From the NCBI RefSeq assembly GCF_947495825.1, contig NZ_CANMAH010000005.1, forward strand, positions 173,838-237,837: a stretch of DNA of 64,000 nt, in the 5' to 3' direction. The position numbers were made by a program, and so were the translations under genes. The first letter of the stretch is position 1; each line of letters opens with the position of its first letter. Source of the DNA: an uncultured Psychrobacter sp. Lineage in GTDB: Bacteria > Pseudomonadota > Gammaproteobacteria > Pseudomonadales > Moraxellaceae. Shown here piece after piece: positions 18,996 through 27,834 of this stretch. Under the pieces are notes generated by a model that saw only the letters and a list, made by a program, of their open reading frames with translations, did not search any database and was not told where the DNA came from.

Positions 18996-19439
18996 CTACC
19001 AGCGCTCACGGCGAACAAACACAAGCCACGAGATAAAAATACCAACAAGCAGGCTAATCAAGACGGTAAACGCACCGTATAAAAACAGCTGTCCTTTGCT
19101 CTCATAAACCAAAACATTCACTTGCGTCTGTAAGTCATTCACTTGCCGCTGCAATTGCGCATTACGGCTAAGTAGTTGCTGATTGGCCGCAGATAGTGCT
19201 TGGCTTGATGGCTGAATCTGTGCGGCTAGAGTATTGCTAGCTGGCAATGTTTGGTTAGCCGCTGGTTGATTTGGCGTTGACTGAACAGAGGTGTTTTGAT
19301 TGGTGGCAGTCGACATCGCTACCGTATCAGTATTTGTAACCGATGGCGCTGCCTGCACTGACATAGCGATGGCTAGAAACACACTAGCTAAGCTATATTG
19401 ATAGCAGCAAGTTTTTAATGACAATTTACGCTGATTCAC
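18996..19439 (-). CDS. Periplasmic coiled-coil protein with C-terminal membrane anchor (YgiM-like tail)
   Basis: The 147-residue protein has a signal peptide (about 1-31, cleaving near VQA-APS), a Thr/Gln/Asn-rich linker, a coiled coil (ANQQLLSRNAQLQRQVNDLQTQVNVL, about 85-112) and a C-terminal transmembrane helix ending in basic FVRRERW. The coiled coil plus anchor recalls the C-terminal half of the SH3-and-anchor (YgiM) family, but there is no SH3 domain. Function is unknown. Its start overlaps the yciI stop codon by four bases (ATGA-type), so the two are translationally coupled. Confidence 0.72.
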   Translation of the reverse strand: MNQRKLSLKTCCYQYSLASVFLAIAMSVQAAPSVTNTDTVAMSTATNQNTSVQSTPNQPAANQTLPASNTLAAQIQPSSQALSAANQQLLSRNAQLQRQVNDLQTQVNVLVYESKGQLFLYGAFTVLISLLVGIFISWLVFVRRERW

Positions 19440-19765
19440 GACTTCGCTACTTTATTTAAGATGCTATCAACTGCTTTTGGCAAGGTATGGATAAAGGGTC
19501 TGATATCCACATGACTGTATACACCATCTCGTAAGTAAGGCTCATCGTTTGCCCATGCTTGCGCGTCTTCCAAAGACTCAAAGTCAGCGATGATTAAGCT
19601 ACCTGACATCGCCTCCAGGCCATGCTCGATAGGTGTTGGGCCTGCGATGATAAGGCGGTTTGCACGGTCTAAGGCTTGCAAGCGTTCGACATGTTCAGGA
19701 CGAGTGATTTTACGTTGTGCACTGCTATTGGCAACGTCGTGACCGATAATAGCAAATAAGGACAT
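19436..19765 (-). CDS. yciI: YciI-family protein
   Basis: The 109-residue ferredoxin-like-fold protein starts MSLFAIIGHDVANS and holds the YciI signature: a conserved His-Asp pair (GHD), AGPTPIEHG and IADFESLEDAQAWANDEPYLRDGVY. The family is related to muconolactone isomerase-like dimers, and its reaction in most bacteria is unknown. It lies close to yciB and a PHP gene, a grouping seen in Acinetobacter and enterobacteria. It is the first gene of the yciI-anchor-mnmC set; GGAAGAA lies upstream of its ATG as a ribosome-binding site. Confidence 0.9.
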   Translation of the reverse strand: MSLFAIIGHDVANSSAQRKITRPEHVERLQALDRANRLIIAGPTPIEHGLEAMSGSLIIADFESLEDAQAWANDEPYLRDGVYSHVDIRPFIHTLPKAVDSILNKVAKS

Positions 19766-19919
19766 GATTCTTCCTTTATTAGTAGTAGGAATAAAAAGTT
19801 ATAAATTATAATAATGCCAACTTAATAACCGCTCAATATCTATTACAAAATGGCAAATAGCAAAATAAGCGTCATTTATCATACTCATATGTAAGTACAT
19901 AAAATATAGCTATGCTTCT

Positions 19920-20471
19920 TTATTTTGCAGACTTATCAGTTAAAGCTGGATTTAAATGCTTTTTTAAGACTGCAAACTGAGCAATGACAAACACCAACAT
20001 AATCGGAATCCAGCCATAGGTTTTAAAGTTGATCCATGCTTCATCAGACATCGTAAATGCCGTGATATAATGTAAAAAGCCCATAAAGGCAAAAAATAGC
20101 CCCCAAGCGATGGTTAGCTTTTTCCAGCCGCTCATCGTGAGCGAAAAGACATCTTTCATGGCAAGCTGCATCAAGGGTTTATTAATCGCGGCACTGACAA
20201 TCAGTGTTAACGCAAAGATACCGTTGATAATCGGTGATTTCCAGCGCAGATAGATGTCATCACGCAAAAGTAGTGTGCCGCCGCAAAACAAAATAGTTAG
20301 TATCAATACAACCCATTGCTGTTTATCAAATTTGCCTTTTTGGCGCACAAAATGAATTGCATAAACGACGATGGTTGCAATAAGTAAAGCACCTGCTGCT
20401 GCCAAAATACCACTTTGACGAGCAGTGACAAAAAAAGCAATCAAAGGAATGAAGTCTAGTAAAGCTTTCAT
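19920..20471 (-). CDS. yciB: Inner-membrane septation protein A
   Basis: This protein begins MKALLDFIPLIAFFVTARQ, the standard YciB/IspA start. The longer frame upstream adds MLDIPFV and is less likely, so I place the start at the ATG ending at 20471 (183 residues). Five hydrophobic helices are visible, with the family motifs PIINGIFALTL, GWKKLTIAWGLFF and DEAWINFKTYG. It affects cell-envelope integrity and division in E. coli and Shigella. It is divergent from the PHP-domain gene. Confidence 0.93.
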   Translation of the reverse strand: MKALLDFIPLIAFFVTARQSGILAAAGALLIATIVVYAIHFVRQKGKFDKQQWVVLILTILFCGGTLLLRDDIYLRWKSPIINGIFALTLIVSAAINKPLMQLAMKDVFSLTMSGWKKLTIAWGLFFAFMGFLHYITAFTMSDEAWINFKTYGWIPIMLVFVIAQFAVLKKHLNPALTDKSAK

Positions 20472-20661
20472 AACAAATGGGATGTCCAACAAAAACGTAG
20501 TGAGTAGTTTACACGTCTACTGCAGCAAAAAAAAGCAATCAACATCACAAACATACTGATAATAAGGGTAAGTGTTAGAGAATCTCATTAACGTTTTCTA
20601 TTGAGCTACTATCTATTCTTTATAATCCTATATATTCGTAATAAAATCTAAGGCCAACCTT

Positions 20662-21546
20662 ATGAAAATCGACTTACATTGCCACAGTACCTGTTCAGAC
20701 GGCACGTATGCACCAGCAGATGTCGTGCAGCGTGCTCATGCTGCTGGTGTTGATGTACTGGCATTGACTGACCACGATACGCTACTAGGCATTGATGAAG
20801 CTAGAGCGACAGCCACAACATACGGAATGACACTTATCAATGGTGTTGAAATCAGCTGTGAGCATACGCTCAGTGGCGGCTATGGCAAAAATAAATCGAC
20901 CAATAAGATCATTCACATTGTCGGGCTTGATTTTACCGATTTAGATAAAATGCACGCAACGCTGCAGCAGTTGCAAGATAGCCGCGCTACTCGTGGTCAG
21001 CGAATTACTAAAAAGCTAAGCGAGCTATTAGGTATCGACTATGACGAGCTATGGCAAGCGATACTCGATAAAGCAGGTGGTAACCCACAAGGAGTAGGAC
21101 GTGCGCATATTGGTCAGGTGTTGTTTGAGCGCGGTGATGTCAAAACCGTGCAAAAAGCCTTTGATAAATATCTGGCTGACAACAAACCTGCTTATGTGGC
21201 GATCGATGCTTTGAGTATGGCTGAAGGTATTGAGCTGATACATGCTTGCGGCGGTAAGGCTGTGCTTGCGCATCCAACGCGTTATCAGCTTTCAGCGACG
21301 CGTGTACGTAAGCTCATCGCCGAGTTTGCAGCGCTGGGCGGTGATGCTTGTGAGTTGCCAGCGACCAGTGAGCCGATTAGCACCCGCCGGATGGTCGATC
21401 GTAGTATCGCTGAACATGGACTTGCTACCTCAATTGGTAGTGACTTTCATGGTAGCAATATGCCATGGCGCCGTATTGGAGATGTGCCAGAATTATCAAC
21501 TGAACAACAAGGCGTTTGGCAACTTTTTCAAAATACCAGACATTGA
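20662..21546 (+). CDS. rnm: PHP-domain phosphoesterase (YciV / RNase AM family)
   Basis: The 294-residue protein is a PHP (polymerase and histidinol phosphatase) metallo-phosphoesterase. It shows DLHCHSTCSDGTYAPADVV at the start, ALTDHDTLLG (about 33-42), GVEISCEH, KAVLAHPTRYQ, and the C-terminal IGSDFHGSN, which together supply the His/Asp/Glu metal ligands. Members of this group (E. coli YciV, named RNase AM) trim 5' ends of rRNA and degrade short oligonucleotides. The exact substrate here is inferred. The gene is divergent from yciB. Confidence 0.88.
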   Translation: MKIDLHCHSTCSDGTYAPADVVQRAHAAGVDVLALTDHDTLLGIDEARATATTYGMTLINGVEISCEHTLSGGYGKNKSTNKIIHIVGLDFTDLDKMHATLQQLQDSRATRGQRITKKLSELLGIDYDELWQAILDKAGGNPQGVGRAHIGQVLFERGDVKTVQKAFDKYLADNKPAYVAIDALSMAEGIELIHACGGKAVLAHPTRYQLSATRVRKLIAEFAALGGDACELPATSEPISTRRMVDRSIAEHGLATSIGSDFHGSNMPWRRIGDVPELSTEQQGVWQLFQNTRH

Positions 21547-21899
21547 TTATTGAGCAATTATTAACCATATGTCATATATAGAGACCATTGATAACAATCA
21601 TATTGCCAAATGATTTGAAAGTTGCCAAAATCAATAATAAACATACTAGAATTATACAGGTAAGAATTACGTTCACGAAAACGAGTATAGTGCTGCGTCA
21701 ATTGACGGCTTATTTAAAATTACACTGTATATCAACCATTTAAGGTCTAATCTAATAAGTATCGTCATCTACCATATCCTAAGTTCAGTACCAATGTAGT
21801 AGTAATCAAGGCATAAGGCCTTTATTGCTTTAAACTCATCTATCAGTCTGTTAGCACCTATTCACAAACCATGTTGTTTGGATTGGTCTTGGTGACAGA
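21547..21899. other. Intergenic region upstream of the diguanylate cyclase gene
   Basis: This 353-base A+T-rich spacer has no credible ORF, no terminator with a T run after the PHP gene and no clear consensus promoter. It presumably carries the promoter for the diguanylate cyclase. Confidence 0.4.
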
Positions 21900-23426
21900 A
21901 TGAATAAATATGCACGTGGTAACGCGTATATGGTTACATCGATATACCGAGCAGGCTACAAAAAACTTTCTCAAATGATTTTTGAGTGGCAAGCTGCGGA
22001 TAGAGCGTCATTGTTAGCCATATTCATTGTGATGGAAATCATCATGCATTGGCTATGGTTTCTATTTGTCTGGTTACGACAAGATGCGTTAGATAGTTAT
22101 GTGGATATGGCTCTCTTATATCCAATATGGATTATCATAACGCTCATAGGGATATTCTTTTGGTGGATGGTAGGTCACTTATCTCGTATCAGAGACGATT
22201 ATAAGCGTCTGCATAATTGGCAAATCGTACTCATCTGTGTGTATGGTTTATACATTGCAGTCATCGTTTTGGTCATGGGTCATAGCAGCTTGGTTTCAGG
22301 AGTATCGCTCGTCGGCGGTACGATGCTTGCGATGATGCTAGTACGCCGTCGTTACATTTGGTATGCGTTCTTGTTTCAAGTTTATTTGATTGTATTGATG
22401 GCAATTTTGCCTTATTTGGGGGTCACTTTACCCAGCATGCGTCAATTAAATATTACCTCGTTACCGCTTGGTACCTATAATTATCAGACCTATAGCGAGA
22501 TGACGAGTATCGAAAACGCGATAGAAGCCACTATTTTTCAAGATGGTACGCTTAGCTGGGATAGTATAAACGAGATTCGGCGCTCTTCAGTATTCTTCTG
22601 GCGTGCAACGCATATGTATTTGGCATTGCCCAAAGCCATTTTTATGGTATATATTTTTAGTACGCTGTTGTTGATTTTGGATAATAGCAAAAAACAAATC
22701 GTACAACATGCCAATCATGATGAGCTGACAGGTCTAAAAAATCGCCGCTATGGCCTAACTAAAATGCGCCAAACGCTAGCCAAACTCACCAAAAATCAAG
22801 ATTATACCGTAATCTTACTCGATTTAGATCTGTTTAAAGACATTAACGATAATTATGGTCATGATGTCGGTGATCATGTATTAAAAGAAGTTGCAAATAC
22901 CTTAACAGATAAGCTCACTGAGACAGATATTGTCAGCCGTTACGGTGGTGAAGAGTTTTTAATCGTCTTACCTGATATAACCCATGATCTGGCGATGGCT
23001 ATTGCAGAACAGCTGCGTTGCGATATTGCGGCTCATGTGTTTCAAATAGATCATAGCTTAAGCTTTAGTGTAACGGCGAGTCTAGGGCTTTATACACTGA
23101 CTCATACGGAGCGAGCATGTATCAAACAAAGATATACGGCTATAAAATTGAAAGAGACGATGACCACGTCATCATTAACGAAGTTGCCAGCGATTAAGTC
23201 ACGTAAGAGCAATCGCGCATCTATAACAGCATCAGAGCTGCGACGCGCCCAGTTGCCTAGTGATATTTGTCAGCGTTTGATTAGAATCGCAGACAAAGCA
23301 TTGTATGAAGCCAAAGATCGCGGTCGTAATCAAGTCGTCAGTGCCAACGATATGATAGTAGCAAAAGACAATATTAAGCCACTATATAGTAGCCGAAAAA
23401 ACAGTAGCCAAAAAACAGGTACTTGA
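21900..23426 (+). CDS. Membrane-bound diguanylate cyclase (GGDEF)
   Basis: The 508-residue protein has about six transmembrane helices in its first 260 residues, with a gap around 185-235 that is probably periplasmic, then a GGDEF domain starting ANHDELTGLKNRRYG. The active-site motif is intact as GGEEF (residues 349-353) with the metal Asp in LLDLDLFKDIND, so it should convert two GTP to c-di-GMP. The inhibitory RxxD site is absent (TETD in its place). An unusual basic Ser/Thr/Lys-rich insertion of about 45 residues (near 405-455) separates SLGLYT from ADKALYEAKDRGRN. Start ATG at 21900; an in-frame ATG (MVTSIYRAG) is an alternative. Confidence 0.9.
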   Translation: MNKYARGNAYMVTSIYRAGYKKLSQMIFEWQAADRASLLAIFIVMEIIMHWLWFLFVWLRQDALDSYVDMALLYPIWIIITLIGIFFWWMVGHLSRIRDDYKRLHNWQIVLICVYGLYIAVIVLVMGHSSLVSGVSLVGGTMLAMMLVRRRYIWYAFLFQVYLIVLMAILPYLGVTLPSMRQLNITSLPLGTYNYQTYSEMTSIENAIEATIFQDGTLSWDSINEIRRSSVFFWRATHMYLALPKAIFMVYIFSTLLLILDNSKKQIVQHANHDELTGLKNRRYGLTKMRQTLAKLTKNQDYTVILLDLDLFKDINDNYGHDVGDHVLKEVANTLTDKLTETDIVSRYGGEEFLIVLPDITHDLAMAIAEQLRCDIAAHVFQIDHSLSFSVTASLGLYTLTHTERACIKQRYTAIKLKETMTTSSLTKLPAIKSRKSNRASITASELRRAQLPSDICQRLIRIADKALYEAKDRGRNQVVSANDMIVAKDNIKPLYSSRKNSSQKTGT

Positions 23427-23466
23427 TTGGTTATGATCAGTATGGCTCAAAAAAAGCAGCTAATCG

Positions 23467-24726
23467 TTATACACTCGGCGATGAGATGTTTAGCTGTTGT
23501 ACCAAGCTTGCCAATACACTGGTCGCAAAGCTGCCAGTCGTCAAAGTAAAGTTTAATACCAGCGTTTGCTTATCACTATTTTGTTCCTCCTGCCACTCCC
23601 AGCTTAGCGCCTCAATTGGTAATCGCAGCGCGCGTCTTTGGGCTTTGACATCGCGCTGCTCTAAGCCTGCTGCTAGCTGCGTCAGCAGTGGATTATTTTG
23701 TATCACATCATTTTCAAGCTGAGCTGCTATGCCGCTGACTTTGCCATTACCCACGCCCCAAAGCACACCAGTTGGATGAATATCACCACTGGCAACACGC
23801 GCACACAGCGACTCGTCTATCTCTTCACTGGCAAATATCGAACCTGAACCATCTAAATTAAACACTTCACCGGCAAGTCCGGTATTCCAGTTGCCTGCGC
23901 GGACTCTGGCTGCCAATATCTCATTAAATAGTAAGCTGCGCGCGGCAGATAGCTCCATCGCGTTTTGCTCGCGTGGTACGCGTTTACGTTTACTCTTTTT
24001 TGTCTGAGGTTTAAAGGCAGGTGCTGGACGGGCAAACAGTCTCAAAGCCTCTGTGATATTGTTACCATGCCATCCAAAGCGCTGCGGGCCAAAGTAATTG
24101 GGCACACCGCTTACGCTGATATTTTGCAAATGCTGATCTACTGATGCCTTATCGCTACCTTCTAATTCAATATTACGTAAGGTGATAATAAACTGATTGG
24201 CCCTATGCGTGCCGCGACCTAATTTTTTATTGTGCCAATGCTGGGCAATGATAGTGACCGACTCGTTGTCACCGATATCTGTTGGCGCAAACTCAGTCGC
24301 AGGCAGCAGCTTTTTGGGTATTCGCAGGCTAAACCACTGCGTCGTCAGTGCGTGACGGTCTTTGAGGCCCGAATAACCGACATCACGCAACGGAATCTCT
24401 GCCCATTCTGATAGCAATTTTGCCAAATACGCCGTATTTATCCCTGATTTTTCAATATGTAGCCATAGATGCTCGCCTTCGCCAGTGAAGTCGAGTGGCA
24501 AGAGTTCGTTGACAACAAAATCTGTGTTATAGGACTTGTAAGTCGCTTGTTTGATAGGCGGCGGTACTGGCTGCGGGAGCTGTGCGGTATCTGTTACGGC
24601 TTTGATATCGATGTGTGCAATATCATCATTTGTAACAGCCAGCTCGTTAGTAGAGGGCTGACGGTTTAAGTTAGGTTGAGAAATAGATTTATCTGTTATT
24701 TCGTTCCGGTTTTCTTGAGAAGTCAT
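23467..24726 (-). CDS. truD: tRNA pseudouridine(13) synthase
   Basis: TruD isomerises U13 of tRNA-Glu to pseudouridine. The catalytic Asp is D123 in GYSGLKDRHALTTQWF; GVPNYFGPQRFGWHGNN and the C-terminal GDIHPTGVLWG also mark the family. The 419-residue protein carries a variable N-terminal extension of about 60 residues (Asn/Gln/Thr-rich, probably disordered) before TDFVVNE. It is tail-to-tail with the diguanylate cyclase gene, with only 40 bases between the stop codons. Confidence 0.93.
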   Translation of the reverse strand: MTSQENRNEITDKSISQPNLNRQPSTNELAVTNDDIAHIDIKAVTDTAQLPQPVPPPIKQATYKSYNTDFVVNELLPLDFTGEGEHLWLHIEKSGINTAYLAKLLSEWAEIPLRDVGYSGLKDRHALTTQWFSLRIPKKLLPATEFAPTDIGDNESVTIIAQHWHNKKLGRGTHRANQFIITLRNIELEGSDKASVDQHLQNISVSGVPNYFGPQRFGWHGNNITEALRLFARPAPAFKPQTKKSKRKRVPREQNAMELSAARSLLFNEILAARVRAGNWNTGLAGEVFNLDGSGSIFASEEIDESLCARVASGDIHPTGVLWGVGNGKVSGIAAQLENDVIQNNPLLTQLAAGLEQRDVKAQRRALRLPIEALSWEWQEEQNSDKQTLVLNFTLTTGSFATSVLASLVQQLNISSPSV

Positions 24727-25100
24727 AAAGTCGTCTTGTATTTTGATTATGAGTTTTAGCTTGAAAGGGTAGAGCTATTTGTTAAAGGCTAGTAAGGATT
24801 AGGGAATTACGTTTTGCAACGCAGCGAACATACAAATAAACAGCGTGCGCTAAGTGTTATTGCTACTATCAATATATCTGTTTTTTTAAATGTATAGTTG
24901 ATACTAAATAAAATGGATAGATGACACTATGATGCGTGACTGGTACAAATTTTCTCACTTGCTGCAGCTAGTAGACAGAGGCTTCATAAAATTCATCTCA
25001 GTAATGCATGGTAGTTTGCACGAACCCTGTGTTTTTAAAGTATATCGACTATCTTCACACGTTTTATTTAGGACGCAATGTTAACTGTTAAGGATAACCT
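24727..25100. other. Intergenic region between truD and the Rieske/FAD oxidoreductase gene
   Basis: This 374-base spacer between divergent genes holds no credible ORF, terminator or recognisable operator. A TAAGGATAACCT ribosome-binding stretch lies immediately before the downstream ATG. Confidence 0.4.
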
Positions 25101-26738
25101 ATGAGCCAAGTCAATAGTAACCAAGACGATAATAAAATCGCCACCAAAAATCTAGTAACCATTAATAAATCTGATATCCCAAATGGCGGTATGAAATCCT
25201 ACAAACAAGATGACGATAGTATCATTTTAATTACCCGTGATGAGGATGAGTTTTTTGCTTTCGATGGCAAATGTCCTCACGTTGGTGCAGATTTAGGTGA
25301 TGGCATGCGCTATGGTAATCGAGTGGTCTGCCCATGGCATCATGGCACTTTTGATAGCCGTGATGGGAGGCTGTTAGAGCCAGTTGCTATGCGCGGGCTG
25401 ACCCAGTATGAGCTGACAGATGAAGGCGATAGCTTGACTGTCAATACATCAGCGAAGATAGATAAACGAGTAGAGAATGATAAGCTGACCGATACACATA
25501 CTATTATCGTAGGCGGCGGCGGTGCGGGTTTTATGACTGCTCATCAGCTACGCCACACCGGTTATGGCGGCAACATTACCATTGTTAGCGCTGACGATAA
25601 TGCACCTTATAATCGCCCATTATTATCCAAAGCATTTATGGCCGGACAAATAGACGAAGATAAACTGTTTTTTGGTGGTTCGAATTGGGCTGATAGAAAT
25701 AATATTAAGCTACGTTTAAACCAAACAGTTAGTGAAATCCAGCCTAATGAGCGTACGATCGTCATTGAAAACGAAAGTGGTGAGAACGAAAGACAAACCG
25801 CAGACTTTTTAGTCGTAGCGACAGGGGCACAGCCAAAAATACCACCATTTAAAGGCGCTGATGCCAAAGGCGTTTATACCTTGCGCAATTTAGATGATGC
25901 CAAAGCCATTAAAGCGGCCAGTAGCGGTAAACATGTCGTCATCGTAGGTACGGGCTTTATCGGTATGGAAGTGGCGTCATCACTGGTGCAAGCAGGAAAC
26001 GTCGCCTCTATCACTATTATCGGGCGTAGTGCTCGGGTTATGAGTAATATCGTATCAGAGAGCATCAGTAATGCTTTGATTGATTTGCATAAAGAAAAAG
26101 GCGTCACCTTTGCCTTTGGTGCAGGCGTCGATGCTATCAATAGTGATAATGGTGAAGTGAGTGGGGTAGTGTTGTCTGATGGCAGTACGATTGCAGCCGA
26201 TATGGTTATATTAGGTACAGGCGTAGCGCCGCGTACCGATATCATCGATGATGTCAACGATCCTGATGGCGTGCAAGTAGATGAGCGTTTGCAGCTGCGT
26301 GATGGAGTGTATGCACTCGGCGATATTGCTAAAGCTCCCAATCAGATGGGGCGCATGCGTATCGAGCATTGGCGGGTAGCATTGCAGCACGGTATCGTTG
26401 CGGCAGCGGCTATCTTGGGTGAAGATAATGTCAATGCTTTAGAAGAGCGTATTCCGTTCTTTTGGTCGGCGCAGTACGGTAATAGCCTGCGCTATAGTGG
26501 TCATGCAGCGACTCCTGACAATGGTATTGTATTTGGCACGCCAAGCAAGTTTGACTGTATCGAATACTACTTTGATGATGAAGAGGAAAACTCTCGTGCA
26601 AGCGCTGCCATCTCACTTGGGCGGGACAAAGAGTTGGTCGCTTTTAGTGAGCTGCTGCGTCGTGGACATGCACCAACGCGGGCACAAATTAATGCAGGGT
26701 TCGATATTATCACACAAGCGCAGGCGTTATCGCGCTAG
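25101..26738 (+). CDS. Rieske [2Fe-2S] / FAD-dependent pyridine nucleotide-disulfide oxidoreductase
   Basis: The 545-residue protein fuses an N-terminal Rieske domain (about 15-115; ligands C58-x-H60 and C77-x-x-H80) to a class I FAD/NAD(P)H oxidoreductase (about 130-540). The latter has an FAD-binding GGGGAGFMTAHQLR, NAD-binding GTGFIGMEVASSL and YALGDIAKAP. The architecture matches AIFM3-like proteins and ferredoxin-type reductases. It probably passes electrons from NAD(P)H through FAD to the Fe-S cluster; the acceptor is unknown. It is followed by a terminator and then the GNAT gene. Confidence 0.88.
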   Translation: MSQVNSNQDDNKIATKNLVTINKSDIPNGGMKSYKQDDDSIILITRDEDEFFAFDGKCPHVGADLGDGMRYGNRVVCPWHHGTFDSRDGRLLEPVAMRGLTQYELTDEGDSLTVNTSAKIDKRVENDKLTDTHTIIVGGGGAGFMTAHQLRHTGYGGNITIVSADDNAPYNRPLLSKAFMAGQIDEDKLFFGGSNWADRNNIKLRLNQTVSEIQPNERTIVIENESGENERQTADFLVVATGAQPKIPPFKGADAKGVYTLRNLDDAKAIKAASSGKHVVIVGTGFIGMEVASSLVQAGNVASITIIGRSARVMSNIVSESISNALIDLHKEKGVTFAFGAGVDAINSDNGEVSGVVLSDGSTIAADMVILGTGVAPRTDIIDDVNDPDGVQVDERLQLRDGVYALGDIAKAPNQMGRMRIEHWRVALQHGIVAAAAILGEDNVNALEERIPFFWSAQYGNSLRYSGHAATPDNGIVFGTPSKFDCIEYYFDDEEENSRASAAISLGRDKELVAFSELLRRGHAPTRAQINAGFDIITQAQALSR

Positions 26739-26766
26739 CATTTACAGGCGAATAAGGTTTACTATT

Positions 26767-26797
26767 AAAGCTGGCTTGATTATTCAAGTCAGCTTTT
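26767..26797 (+). terminator. Probable Rho-independent terminator
   Basis: Arms AAAGCTGGCTTGA (26767-26779) and TCAAGTCAGCTTT form a 13-bp stem with one mismatch, followed by T residues, about 30 bases after the oxidoreductase stop codon. It falls before the next gene on the same strand and may only partly terminate. Confidence 0.75.
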
Positions 26798-26829
26798 TAT
26801 ATCGTAATAGTAAAAGGATATCACAGAGT

Positions 26830-27471
26830 ATGAATAAAGAGATTATAAATAAAAACCATAAAAGTAAGGACGCTGTGTTTTTACGGCAAGCCAAAGCGGA
26901 TGATATTGGCGCACTCGAACAGCTATTAAATCGCTGCTATAGAGAAACCGCAGGCTGGACCAATGAAGCGGATTTAGTTGGCGGCATTCGCATCACTCAA
27001 GCTGAGCTGGCAAGCATCATCGAGAATCCAAAACACTATCTGTTTGTGTATCCAAAAACCACAACAGGCACGCGCGATGGCAATGAAACTGGTGAGCTGC
27101 TTGGCTGTATCGCCGTCGATATAAAAGACGATGCCGACTCGAATAAAGACGATCAAAATACGAGCGCTGATAAGGATAAAGCGTACATCGGTATGTTTGC
27201 GGTACATCCAGAGCTGCAAGGGAGCGGTGTAGGCAATGTGATACTACAAGCGGCAGAGTCGTTTGCTACGCGGCATCTAGCAGATAACGGCCAGCCAAGT
27301 CGTTTGACCATGTCTATCTTAAGTCATCGTCCTGAGCTCTTGGCCTATTATCAGCGCCGCGGTTATCAATTAAATGGTAATAAAATGCCGTTTCCAGATG
27401 ACGGCAATAATGGCGAGCCAAAGCGTCAAGATTTAGAGTTATTGGAATTAGAAAAAGTGGTGAGTACGTAA
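26830..27471 (+). CDS. GNAT-family N-acetyltransferase
   Basis: The start is the ATG at 26830 (MNKEIINKNHKSK), giving 213 residues. The longer open frame back to 26497 lies inside the upstream oxidoreductase gene and is rejected. The GNAT fold is visible as FLRQAKADDIGALEQLLNRCYRE at the start, YIGMFAVHPELQGSGVGNVILQAAE (the acetyl-CoA-binding Q/RxxGxG/A loop, about residues 118-142) and LLAYYQRRGYQLNG near the end. An acidic insert (DDADSNKDDQN) precedes the core strand. The substrate is unknown. Confidence 0.87.
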   Translation: MNKEIINKNHKSKDAVFLRQAKADDIGALEQLLNRCYRETAGWTNEADLVGGIRITQAELASIIENPKHYLFVYPKTTTGTRDGNETGELLGCIAVDIKDDADSNKDDQNTSADKDKAYIGMFAVHPELQGSGVGNVILQAAESFATRHLADNGQPSRLTMSILSHRPELLAYYQRRGYQLNGNKMPFPDDGNNGEPKRQDLELLELEKVVST

Positions 27472-27474
27472 ACC

Positions 27475-27687
27475 CTAACCCCAAAAATGTCCAAAGGTCA
27501 TAAATAAGCCAACGCTGAGCAAGATAAATGCCACGATGATCAAGCGCTTAAACCAGTTAAAAGCGGGTAAGCGTGTGGCATTATCATCAGACATTAGAAA
27601 AGCAAATAAGCATAGTAAGCTGCCTGCTAATGTCATAATCCCAACACCTATGGGTAAAATATACAGATATACCTGCCACGTCACCAT
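27475..27687 (-). CDS. Small two-helix membrane protein, unknown function
   Basis: The 70-residue product (MVTWQVYLYILPIGVGIM...) has two hydrophobic helices (about 6-30 and 45-65) separated by a short polar loop (SDDNATRLPAFNWFKR). I choose the ATG at 27687, preceded by GAGATGG; a TTG at 27705 would add six residues. It lies tail-to-tail with the GNAT gene, 3 bases apart. It resembles small conserved proteins of Moraxellaceae, but I cannot name a family. Confidence 0.65.
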   Translation of the reverse strand: MVTWQVYLYILPIGVGIMTLAGSLLCLFAFLMSDDNATRLPAFNWFKRLIIVAFILLSVGLFMTFGHFWG

Positions 27688-27787
27688 TATAAAACCATCT
27701 CGCAACTATTTATGTTATTGGCATCATAGCAGTATCGTGCTTGGGCTGTCTGTATGTGGTTTTACACTAAAGTAAAAATAGACAATA

Positions 27788-27816
27788 AAAAAGGCCATTT
27801 CGTTAAAAATAGCCTT
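27788..27816 (-). terminator. Probable terminator of the glutathione reductase gene
   Basis: Read on the minus strand, AAAGGCTATTT and AAATGGCCTTT pair with one mismatch and are followed by TTTATT, 18 bases beyond the gor stop codon. Confidence 0.7.
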
Positions 27817-27834
27817 TCTTCTAACTCTGTCTGT

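Noticed and set aside
26497..26829. Longer start for the GNAT protein inside the Rieske/FAD oxidoreductase gene
   Set aside because: The region codes for the oxidoreductase in a different frame; the GNAT homology starts after the ATG at 26830.
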